DNA of 64,000 nucleotides from Cupriavidus pinatubonensis (GTDB taxonomy: Bacteria > Pseudomonadota > Gammaproteobacteria > Burkholderiales > Burkholderiaceae), in NCBI RefSeq assembly GCF_019602855.1, contig NZ_CP080767.1, forward strand, positions 1,922,001 to 1,986,000, read 5' to 3'. Numbering within the stretch: the first letter of the stretch is position 1; each line of letters begins with the position of its first letter. A program made the position numbers and the translations under genes. This document shows positions 32,986-40,317 of this stretch, piece by piece. The notes beneath the pieces were generated by a model, which was not told where the DNA came from, did no database searches, and saw only the letters and a program-made list of their open reading frames with translations.

Positions 32986-33099
32986 ATGATGGAATTCGTC
33001 CTGCCTGGCACGCTTTCGGGCGTAGGCCCGTTGCAGCGCGGCGATGTGATGGATGCCAGCGTCACGGGCCTCGGCGAAATCCCGCTGGTCGTTACTTAG
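32986..33099 (+). pseudogene. C-terminal relic of a fumarylacetoacetate hydrolase-family gene
   Basis: A 37-codon frame starting with two ATGs behind an intact AGGAG site and ending with TAG. Residues GTLSGVGPLQRGDVMDASVT look like the last strand region of fumarylacetoacetate hydrolase family proteins (usual length 200-330), so nearly the whole gene between start and C terminus is missing. An in-frame internal deletion best explains a good ribosome site and start joined to a C terminus. It lies between the hydroxyacid dehydrogenase and SDR genes. The peptide cannot have the enzyme's activity. Confidence 0.6.
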
Positions 33100-33162
33100 C
33101 CCCGGCCGCTTCCCATCCTGTGCATCGAAAAAAGAACACCCCATAACAATACGGAGACCACT

Positions 33163-33921
33163 GTGAATACTTCCCGAAGAATCGCGCTAGTCACGGGCGC
33201 CGGCAGCGGTGTCGGCCGGCTGACTGCGCTGGCACTGCTCGACGACGGATGGACAGTCGTACTTGCAGGCCGCCGTGCCGATCCGCTGCAAACGCTGGCC
33301 GCCGAAGCGGCCGCGCGAGGCCAGACCGCACTGGCCGTACCGACCGACGTCACGGACCCCGCCAGCGTGCAGAGCCTGTTCGACACGATCGAGCGCGAGT
33401 TCGGGCGGCTCGACATGCTGTTCAACAACGCAGGCGTCAATGCCCCCGCCGTGCCGATGGATGAACTGCCCCTGGACAAGTGGTTCAACGTCATCAACAC
33501 CAATGTGACCGGCGTGTTCCTGTGCGCGCGGGCCGCTTTCGGCCTGATGCGCCGCCAGTCCCCGCAGGGCGGCCGCATCATCAACAACGGATCGGTCTCC
33601 GCGCACACGCCGCGTCCGTTCACAGCGCCCTACACTGCCAGCAAGCATGCCGTCACCGGCCTGACCAAGGCCCTGGCGCTCGATGGCCGGGCCTTCAACA
33701 TTGCCGCGGGCCAGATCGACATCGGCAATGCGTTGACCGAACTGTCGGAACGCATGACGCGTGGCGTGCTGCAGGCAAACGGCACGACGGCACCGGAGCC
33801 GATGATGGAAGCACGACATGTGGCCAATGCTGTGCGCCACATGGCATCGCTGCCGCTGGACGCCAATGTGCTGAACATGACAGTCATGGCCAGCGCCATG
33901 CCATTCGTCGGCCGCGGCTGA
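33163..33921 (+). CDS. Short-chain dehydrogenase/reductase (SDR)
   Basis: A 252-residue classical SDR. The cofactor motif is TGAGSGVGR (residues 11-19), followed by NNAG (about 87-90), the catalytic Ser in GSVSAHTP and YTASK (Tyr/Lys) near 162-166. It probably reduces or oxidises an intermediate of the same pathway as the upstream hydroxyacid dehydrogenase. It follows the FAH relic by 63 bases and precedes the Bug receptor gene by 85 bases. Confidence 0.92.
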   Translation: MNTSRRIALVTGAGSGVGRLTALALLDDGWTVVLAGRRADPLQTLAAEAAARGQTALAVPTDVTDPASVQSLFDTIEREFGRLDMLFNNAGVNAPAVPMDELPLDKWFNVINTNVTGVFLCARAAFGLMRRQSPQGGRIINNGSVSAHTPRPFTAPYTASKHAVTGLTKALALDGRAFNIAAGQIDIGNALTELSERMTRGVLQANGTTAPEPMMEARHVANAVRHMASLPLDANVLNMTVMASAMPFVGRG

Positions 33922-34006
33922 CGGGAACAGGGCGCCCCGGGGCATCGCACGCCGGGGCACCACCAGAGTTGACACGAGTTGACCAGCATCCAGACGGAGA
34001 CACCCC

Positions 34007-35005
34007 ATGCGCATCACCACACCGAAATTCACTACACTCACCACGCTGATCGGCGCCTTGGCAGGCTGCGTCGCCCTTGTTACTGCGACGGGCGCGGCGG
34101 CCGCGCAGAACTATCCGACCCGCCCGGTCACGATCATCGTCCCCGCGCCGGCCGGCGGCGGCATTGATCTGATTGCGCGCGTGGTCGGAGAAAAGCTTTC
34201 GGTGACGCTCGGCCAGCCCTTCATCGTCGAAAACCGGCCGGGGGCCTCCAATAACCTCGGCACCGCCGTGCTGGCCAACGCCAAGCCCGACGGGTATACG
34301 ATCGGCATCGTCGGCGGCAGCCACAACATCAACAAGTTTCTGTTCAAGAACCTCGGCTGGGACCCTGAAAAGAGCTTTGAGCCGATCGTCTACACCCATG
34401 AGATTCCGCTGGTGTTCGCGGCGTATCCGAAGCTGCCGGTGAAGACGGTGCCCGAGCTTGTCACGTGGATGAAGGCGAATCCGGCCGAGGCCAAGGTGGC
34501 CACCTCGGGCCGCGGCAGCGCGCAGGAGATGGCGGCGGAAATGTTCCGCATGGTCAGCGGTGCGCCGGTGCTGCTGGTGCCGTACAAGGGCTCGTCCGCC
34601 GCCCACCCCGACCTGATTGCCGGCCGTACGGTCCTGTACATCGACACCCTCAGCGCCATCCAGGAGCAGGTCAAGTCGGGCAATGTGCGCGCGCTCGCGG
34701 TATCCACGCGCAAGCGCGCGAAGGCACTGCCCAATGTGCCAACAGCCGAAGAACAGGGCCTGAAAGGCTATGACGCCAGCACCAACGGCGGCTTCTTGGC
34801 CCCGGCCGGCACACCGAAGGACATCGTGGCAAAGCTCAACGCCGAGATCAACGCTGCGCTGAAGCTGCCGGAAGTCCGGGCCAAGCTAGAGACCGCGGGC
34901 ATCGACATCCAGGGCGGCACGCCGCAAGACTATGCGGCGCTGATCAAATCGGACCTGGCCAAGTGGGGAAAGGTCGTCAAAGAAGCGAACATCCAGGCAG
35001 AGTAA
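34007..35005 (+). CDS. Bug-family tripartite tricarboxylate transporter substrate-binding protein
   Basis: A 332-residue periplasmic binding protein with a signal peptide (basic start, hydrophobic core, cleavage near GAAAAQNYP) and the hallmark N-terminal mature segment YPTRPVTIIVPAPAGGGID. Bug proteins bind carboxylates for TctAB or act as orphan sensors. No tctA or tctB gene is adjacent, so it is an orphan receptor, probably for the acid handled by the neighbouring dehydrogenases. Confidence 0.93.
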   Translation: MRITTPKFTTLTTLIGALAGCVALVTATGAAAAQNYPTRPVTIIVPAPAGGGIDLIARVVGEKLSVTLGQPFIVENRPGASNNLGTAVLANAKPDGYTIGIVGGSHNINKFLFKNLGWDPEKSFEPIVYTHEIPLVFAAYPKLPVKTVPELVTWMKANPAEAKVATSGRGSAQEMAAEMFRMVSGAPVLLVPYKGSSAAHPDLIAGRTVLYIDTLSAIQEQVKSGNVRALAVSTRKRAKALPNVPTAEEQGLKGYDASTNGGFLAPAGTPKDIVAKLNAEINAALKLPEVRAKLETAGIDIQGGTPQDYAALIKSDLAKWGKVVKEANIQAE

Positions 35006-35122
35006 GCGCCGCACGCTCTGCGAAGCATGCCCCTTGTGGCGGAATGGCCGGCAAACGCACTGCAGCAAGCCGGCCACGATTCGCGCTAATATTCGGCGAT
35101 ATCCGCATTCCTGCTACTTTTA

Positions 35123-35152
35123 CGCCGAAGGTGCTCCCTCCGGCGCTTTTTT
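35123..35152 (+). terminator. Hairpin plus T-run abutting the fpr start codon
   Basis: CGCCG (35123-35127) pairs with CGGCG (35141-35145), with an AGG/CCT extension inside, followed by CTTTTTT at 35146-35152. It can end transcription from the Bug receptor gene, but it finishes one base before the ATG of the next gene (35154). Confidence 0.55.
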
Positions 35153-35153
35153 G

Positions 35154-35924
35154 ATGAGCAATCTCAACCCCCAATCCGTACTTTCCGTTCACCACTGGAC
35201 TGACACGCTGTTCAGCTTCACCTGCACGCGTGACCCGGGCTTCCGCTTCGAGAACGGCCAGTTCGCCATGGTCGGCCTCGAAGTCAATGGCCGCCCGCTG
35301 CTGCGTGCCTACAGCATTGCCAGCGCCAACTACGAAGAGACCCTGGAGTTCTTCAGCATCAAGGTGCCCGATGGCCCGCTGACCTCGCGCCTGCAGCACC
35401 TGCAGGAAGGCGACCAGATCTTCGTCGGCAAGAAGCCCACCGGTACGCTGCTGGTCGACAACCTGCTGCCGGGCAAGACCCTGTGGCTGCTCGCCACGGG
35501 TACCGGCCTGGCGCCGTTCCTGTCGATCATCCGCGACCCGGAAGTGTATGAACGCTACGACAAGATCGTGCTGACCCATACCTGCCGCTTTGTGGAAGAG
35601 CTGGCGTATCGCGAACTGATTTCGGAACACCTGCCGAAGCATGAATACCTCGGCGATCTGGTGCGCGAGAAGCTGGTGTATTTCCCGACCGTCACGCGCG
35701 AGGACTTCCACACTCGCGGCCGCATCACCGAGCTGATTGAAACCGGCGAGCTGTTCGACCGCCTGGATATGCCGGCCTTCTCGAAAGAAAATGACCGGAT
35801 CATGCTGTGCGGCAGCCCGGACATGCTCAAGGAAGTCCGCGCGATGCTCGATGAGCGCGGCTTTATCGAAGGCAATATGAGCCATCCCGGGCACTTTGTG
35901 CTCGAAAAGGCGTTTGTCGGCTGA
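35154..35924 (+). CDS. fpr: Ferredoxin/flavodoxin-NADP+ reductase
   Basis: A 256-residue FAD enzyme. The flavin motif is RAYSIASANYEE (about residues 50-61) and the NADP-binding motif ATGTGLAPFLSI (about 113-124), followed by the CGSPDML segment and a C-terminal aromatic-containing tail (FVLEKAFVG). It moves electrons between NADPH and ferredoxin or flavodoxin in the cytoplasm. The ATG at 35154 fits the family's N terminus, but no Shine-Dalgarno sequence precedes it: a terminator-like hairpin and T-run occupy that position. Confidence 0.92.
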   Translation: MSNLNPQSVLSVHHWTDTLFSFTCTRDPGFRFENGQFAMVGLEVNGRPLLRAYSIASANYEETLEFFSIKVPDGPLTSRLQHLQEGDQIFVGKKPTGTLLVDNLLPGKTLWLLATGTGLAPFLSIIRDPEVYERYDKIVLTHTCRFVEELAYRELISEHLPKHEYLGDLVREKLVYFPTVTREDFHTRGRITELIETGELFDRLDMPAFSKENDRIMLCGSPDMLKEVRAMLDERGFIEGNMSHPGHFVLEKAFVG

Positions 35925-36000
35925 GTCGGCTGCTATCGGCTTTTCAAGAGGGGGGCGCGCTCCCCCTCCCCGCTTAGCCAAGCCTGATTTCTTCACGACG

Positions 36001-36136
36001 TCAGGCCTTTGGCACGCAACCTCTCGATCTCGTAAGAGCCTCGCGATTCCTTCCATACGATCTCGCGCTCACGAAGGCCGTCGATCGCATTCTGAACTGT
36101 CGCGGCGCTGACGAAGCAAGGCGTCGGGCGAGCCGA
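36001..36136 (-). pseudogene. Decayed C-terminal end of an AAA-type ATPase
   Basis: On the minus strand a 44-codon stretch (AATVQNAIDGLREREIVWKE, ending KGLTS) is bounded by a stop immediately upstream. It looks like the winged-helix C terminus of AAA ATP-binding proteins (pattern VQxAIxxLxEREIVxK). The rest of the gene is missing, so it is a remnant. It adjoins nested inverted repeats (36140-36209). Confidence 0.45.
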
Positions 36137-36139
36137 TTA

Positions 36140-36209
36140 GTGGCATTTATATCCTGGTCAGATAAGTTATTTGGCCAGGATAAATTGTGATAAATGCTCA
36201 ATAAGCCAC
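36140..36209. repeat. Nested inverted repeats next to the ATPase remnant
   Basis: GCATTTAT (36143-36150) is inverted at 36190-36197 (ATAAATGC), and inside it TATCCTGG (36150-36157) is inverted at 36175-36182 (CCAGGATA). GTGGC (36140-36144) and GCCAC (36205-36209) frame the block. The segment is A+T-rich compared with its surroundings. It may be an operator or the scar of a lost mobile segment. Confidence 0.55.
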
Positions 36210-36290
36210 AAAGAGACATCCAATCGACCTCAGTGTCCCCTCGGAGTCGTACCTTCCGCCGCGTTGCGGTCCTTGGGACCACATGAAGCA

Positions 36291-36788
36291 CTACTGAATC
36301 CGGCCGAATCCGTCGGCTGCCCAGCGCTCCGCACGCGTACGCGTCAGCTTGAAGTCGGGCGGCACCTTCACCGTGGCGATGACATCCCCGAAAGGATCCA
36401 CGGCTGTCAGCGTGCCAAACGGCTCGAACTCATCCGGTGTGACCACCAGCCTGACCGTCAGGCTTCCCGATTCGGTCTCGATGCTGCACTGCTTGTTGAG
36501 TTGGGCATGCAACTGCTGCTCATGCCGGCGGATGACTTCCGATGCGGTCTTGACCAGCGTCTGATGGGCCGTCGCATCGAGCGGCTTCGGATCGACCTTG
36601 TTTCTCCCCATGGTCCAGGGGCCGACCAGCGCCGGTTCGGCGCTGCCGTCGCGGATCATCTCGACGGCCCAGCCATCGCCGTCCTCGTTCTTGATCACGC
36701 GGGCGGTCCAACCCTTGTCCCGCCAGAGTCGGGGCTCATGGATGGCAGAGGATTCTTGCTCTGAATGAGCGTCGTCGGTGTCGTGCAT
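36291..36788 (-). CDS. Conserved hypothetical protein
   Basis: A 165-residue soluble protein without signal peptide. The N-terminal third is acidic (DTDDAHSEQES); the centre (RVIKNEDGDGWAVEMIRDG) and the end (GTLTAVDPFGDVIATVKVPP) suggest a small beta-rich fold. I do not recognise the family. The ATG at 36788 is preceded in frame by TTG at 36791; neither has a strong ribosome site. It lies upstream of nothing obvious on its strand and follows the histone-like gene by about 90 bases. Confidence 0.7.
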   Translation of the reverse strand: MHDTDDAHSEQESSAIHEPRLWRDKGWTARVIKNEDGDGWAVEMIRDGSAEPALVGPWTMGRNKVDPKPLDATAHQTLVKTASEVIRRHEQQLHAQLNKQCSIETESGSLTVRLVVTPDEFEPFGTLTAVDPFGDVIATVKVPPDFKLTRTRAERWAADGFGRIQ

Positions 36789-36878
36789 CAATCTTGTCGT
36801 ACTAGTCTGCGCGTCAACCGCGCGCCCCTTTTTCAGCCGACTGGTCCGAACCAGTCAAACCAGTCGGAGGGGTAAAAA

Positions 36879-37352
36879 TCAGGCGGAAACCGCCGGTGCT
36901 GCCACAGCTGCCTTGCGCGAGACCTTTTTCGCCGCTGCCGGCTTCTTCGCTGCGGGCTTCGCTGCTGCCTTGCGCGGAGCCTTCACGGCTGCCTTGGCAG
37001 GCGCGGCCTTCTTCGGGGCGGCCTTCTTGCCAGCGGTCTTGCTCGCCGTTGCCTTCTTGGCGCCAGCAGCCTTGGCCTTCTTCGCCGCGAGCTTTTCCTT
37101 GGCGGCTTGCTTCTCAAAACGCAGTGCAGACTTTGCGGCGTCTACAGCCTGGGCAATCTCACGCTTTGCCGCTTCGATTGCCTTCTTCGTGTCAGCGCGC
37201 AGCTTCAGCAGGCGCTTCTTCGCTGCCTGGGCTTCACGTGCCAGCACGCTGGCCTTCTTCGTCGGCGCAGCGATTTTCCGCGCGACAGGCTTCTTCTTTG
37301 CGACCGCGCTCTTTTCAGTCGTTGCCTTGGTTGTTGCGACCATATCGATCAT
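36879..37352 (-). CDS. Histone H1-like Ala/Lys-rich DNA-binding protein
   Basis: A 157-residue protein composed mostly of Ala, Lys and Pro. A central helical segment (about residues 38-85; AREAQAAKKRLLKLRADTKK) is flanked by lysine-rich low-complexity tails with KKAAPKKAAP-type repeats, like the eukaryotic H1 C-terminal tail and the HctB/BpH1-type proteins of Burkholderiales. It is expected to bind and condense DNA non-specifically. Tails of this kind vary in length between strains. An inner ATG at 37343 is an alternative start. Confidence 0.85.
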   Translation of the reverse strand: MIDMVATTKATTEKSAVAKKKPVARKIAAPTKKASVLAREAQAAKKRLLKLRADTKKAIEAAKREIAQAVDAAKSALRFEKQAAKEKLAAKKAKAAGAKKATASKTAGKKAAPKKAAPAKAAVKAPRKAAAKPAAKKPAAAKKVSRKAAVAAPAVSA

Positions 37353-37458
37353 TACCCGTTAGTTGTGGAGCGCGGAGTATAGCTTGTGGATCGCTTTATC
37401 CATAGCGACCCCGCTTTCGCACGCATCGCAGGATGTCAACAGAAACAGGTTTCGCGGG

Positions 37459-38745
37459 TCATGTCCCGCCCTTTGCATCAGCCTCCAGCGCCGGTTCACC
37501 ATCCTTCGTAGCAATCAATTCCTTCGGCGCCAGCGCGATCAGCGGCAGGATCAGCGCATAGACCACGGTGGTCGCGATCACACAATATGTGAATCCCTGC
37601 GCCGCGCCACTGTTGTAGATCCATGAGCCAAGCAGATCGCCGGCGCGCGCGGAAAGTGCGAACACACCGTCCACCAGCATCATCAGGGTTCCCTGCAACC
37701 CTGGCGGACAGGACCGCATTGCAAGATCGAGATACGCTGCAGTAGCGATGCCGCCCATCAGCCCGATCGGCGCCGCCAATACCAGCGCAAGGTTGGCGGA
37801 ATGAATGAATGCGAGCGGAATCATCTGCGGCACCGCGACAATCGTTCCCCACCACAGCAGCTTGCTCAGCGAGACCTTCTTGCAGAGATAGCCATACAGT
37901 ACGAACGTCGGGATGAACGCGAGGGCAAATATCCCGTTGTAGTACGAATAGACGGAATCCGATGCATGCAGCTCATTGGTCAGGTAGAACTGCAGAGGGG
38001 TGGCGGCTCCGGGCGCGAAATTCCACAGAAAACAGATGAGAACCGCCGGATAAACGGCCCGATGCCGAACCAGACGCCGGAGGTTTGCAAAAAAATCCTC
38101 GCCTCTGGCTTCCGGCTTCTCGTAGGCATGGCCGAAGACGGACTCTGGCTTCCAGAGCGCCAATACGGCAATCAATACATTGAACGTCGCCACCAGAAAG
38201 AAGGCCTGACTGACGGCGAGATGATCGGAGACATATCCGGAAGCGAACGCTCCCGCGACCACGGGAACGGAACTCACGACATTCAGCAGAGCGCTCAGGC
38301 GCCCCGACATGAGCTTCTCCTGGCCCACCAGGGCGACCAACCCCTGGTAGGCTGCGGCGACGAATCGGGACGACACCATTGCCAGCAGCATGCCGACCGC
38401 GAGGCCTTCATACGAAAAGCCTGCGAACGCCATCCCGATGCACGCCGCCGCCGTAACGGGAGCAAAGATCAGGAAGAAACCGCGGTCCCGCAATCCCAGC
38501 GGGTTCCAATGGTCGCGCGCCAGGCCGAACGCGAACGCCAGATAGACCGGTATGCCCGTCAGCAGCCGGAATGTCGATATCTGCGTCGCCGACGCATGCA
38601 ACTGGTTCTTGAGCAGGTACGACGTCTGGATATCGATCAGGTATCCGGCCGGCGTTGCCAGATAGATGAACAGGGTCAGCCAACCGAAGTACAGCAAGGT
38701 TCGGTCACTGTCCTCGGAACCCGTTCCACCAGTAGCGGCCGCCAT
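37459..38745 (-). CDS. MFS-type transporter
   Basis: A 428-residue integral membrane protein with 12 predicted helices. The MFS loop motif appears as FGLARDHWNPLGLRDRG after helix 2. The layout and low sequence features recall the folate-biopterin (BT1)-like or AmpG-like branch rather than sugar porters. It is a single gene on the minus strand with no co-transcribed enzyme, so the substrate cannot be inferred. Confidence 0.82.
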   Translation of the reverse strand: MAAATGGTGSEDSDRTLLYFGWLTLFIYLATPAGYLIDIQTSYLLKNQLHASATQISTFRLLTGIPVYLAFAFGLARDHWNPLGLRDRGFFLIFAPVTAAACIGMAFAGFSYEGLAVGMLLAMVSSRFVAAAYQGLVALVGQEKLMSGRLSALLNVVSSVPVVAGAFASGYVSDHLAVSQAFFLVATFNVLIAVLALWKPESVFGHAYEKPEARGEDFFANLRRLVRHRAVYPAVLICFLWNFAPGAATPLQFYLTNELHASDSVYSYYNGIFALAFIPTFVLYGYLCKKVSLSKLLWWGTIVAVPQMIPLAFIHSANLALVLAAPIGLMGGIATAAYLDLAMRSCPPGLQGTLMMLVDGVFALSARAGDLLGSWIYNSGAAQGFTYCVIATTVVYALILPLIALAPKELIATKDGEPALEADAKGGT

Positions 38746-39091
38746 GTTGATCGCTCATCGGCAAGGCTGGATTTGGCTCGGCATCTGCCCGGCGCGCGGG
38801 CGGCTTCAGGAGCGCCGTTCAGGGCTCTCGAGCGAACTAAGTGTAGGTGAAGAAACTGGCGCCCACTAAATCGAGCGAACAGTAGATCGCTCTCTTACGA
38901 TGTGCCATTCTGCCGACCTGTCTCTTTTGACATCACCACATTGGTGCAAACGGAAACGAACGGGAACAGGCTATCAAGCGCCATTGCCCATACTCCGCGA
39001 CTTTTTGGTAGGCTGGATTCTGTAGGTACAACCCTCTGAATGCCGGAGTGAGCCCTCCTCTGCGCTGCTGGTTGTGGCCAAAGGATGAGTC
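38746..39091. other. 346-base intergenic region
   Basis: Divergent spacer between the MFS gene and a small membrane protein gene. A short palindrome CACCA-CAT-TGGTG lies at 38935-38947, directly after TTGACA (38927-38932), and could be an operator, but no matching -10 is visible. Nothing else is recognised. Confidence 0.4.
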
Positions 39092-39430
39092 ATGCAAGAG
39101 TTGGCCTTTCGCACCCTGCTATATCGCTATTTCTTTTTCAACTGGCTGTTCAGGGACGTCAGCCGCGGCAACCTGGCCGAACGATCCATGGCCTGGCATT
39201 TCAACAAGGCGCATGCGCATTGGCTGCTCACATACATGCGGCGCTGGCTCTGGTGTGGCGTGATCCTGTCCGCTGCTGGTGGTGTCGTGGAACTGGGGCT
39301 TCGTGCGCCTGCGCTGTCGGCATTGTTCTATGTACCGGGCGTACTCAGCGTGCCGATCAATGTGGTCATCGGTGCGCTATGGGTCGGGCTCAAGATGCTG
39401 CCCGGTCCACTTGGGCGGCGGCAGGAATAG
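39092..39430 (+). CDS. Small membrane protein of unknown function
   Basis: A 112-residue protein with an aromatic- and Arg-rich amphipathic N-terminal half (LLYRYFFFNWLFRDVSRGNL) and two hydrophobic helices (about residues 53-70 and 78-100). An AGGA site lies 7 bases before the ATG. No known motif. It precedes the hisN-type phosphatase gene by 90 bases on the same strand. Confidence 0.65.
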   Translation: MQELAFRTLLYRYFFFNWLFRDVSRGNLAERSMAWHFNKAHAHWLLTYMRRWLWCGVILSAAGGVVELGLRAPALSALFYVPGVLSVPINVVIGALWVGLKMLPGPLGRRQE

Positions 39431-39520
39431 ACATGCCCGGACCGGAGCGCGTGCAAGCGAGCGGCATGCTGCCCGCTACAATGGACGCCCTTCCATTCTC
39501 GCCACAGCAGGCACACCGCA

Positions 39521-40312
39521 ATGTCAATGCACGCCGACCAGCAGTCCGAATATCTCGCCTTCGCCGGTCGCCTGGCCGATGCGGCAAGTGCCGTGACGCT
39601 TCCTTATTTTCGCGCCCCGATTAGCGTGGTCGACAAAGGTACCGCGCGCTTCGACCCCGTCACGGTGGCCGATCGGGAAGCGGAACTGGCAATGCGCGCA
39701 CTGATTCGAAGCACGTATCCCGCCCACGGCATCCTTGGCGAAGAAGAGCAAAGGATTACCGGTACTGACCCGCACCATTGGGTACTCGATCCGATCGACG
39801 GCACGCGCGCCTTCATTACCGGGCTGCCGCTCTGGGGCACCCTGATTGCACTCAATGATGGCCAGCGTCCCGTGCTCGGCGTGATGGACCAGCCCTTCAC
39901 ACGCGAGCGTTTTTCCGGTGACCGCGAGCGAGCCTGGCTCAATGGCAATCCGCTGCAGGTGCGCCCCTGCGCGGCGTTGTCGGAAGCCACGCTGCTCTGC
40001 ACCACGCCGGACATGTTTGAATCCGGCGAACAATGGGATGCGTTCCAGCGCGTGGCACGCGCTGCGCGCATGCAGCGCTATGGCGGCGATTGCTACGGCT
40101 ATTGCATGGTCGCCGCAGGCCAGGTCGACGCCGTGGTGGAAGCAGGCTTGCAGCCGTATGACGTGCAGGCCCTGATCCCCATCGTCGAGGGTGCCGGCGG
40201 CATCATGACAAGCTGGACCGGCGGCGATCCTCAGCATGGCGGGGCAGTCGTCGCTTGCGGCGATGCCCGTGTCCATGCAGAGATCCTCCGGCTACTGAAT
40301 TCGCCGGGCTGA
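39521..40312 (+). CDS. hisN: Histidinol-phosphatase of the inositol monophosphatase family
   Basis: A 263-residue Mg2+-dependent phosphatase. Metal-binding motifs of the family are visible: GEEEQ (about 73-77), DPIDGTRAFITGLPLWGTLI (about 90-109, carrying the HisN-like extension after DGT) and GGDCYGYCMVAAGQVDAVVE followed by the second Asp in PYDVQAL. It most likely removes phosphate from histidinol phosphate; a broader inositol- or nucleotide-phosphate activity cannot be excluded. Its stop is only 5 bases from the convergent helicase gene. Confidence 0.85.
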   Translation: MSMHADQQSEYLAFAGRLADAASAVTLPYFRAPISVVDKGTARFDPVTVADREAELAMRALIRSTYPAHGILGEEEQRITGTDPHHWVLDPIDGTRAFITGLPLWGTLIALNDGQRPVLGVMDQPFTRERFSGDRERAWLNGNPLQVRPCAALSEATLLCTTPDMFESGEQWDAFQRVARAARMQRYGGDCYGYCMVAAGQVDAVVEAGLQPYDVQALIPIVEGAGGIMTSWTGGDPQHGGAVVACGDARVHAEILRLLNSPG

Positions 40313-40317
40313 TCGGA

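Noticed and set aside
35948..35968. GAGGGGG/CCCCCTC hairpin after fpr as a terminator
   Set aside because: No T-run follows on the plus strand, so evidence is too weak to list.
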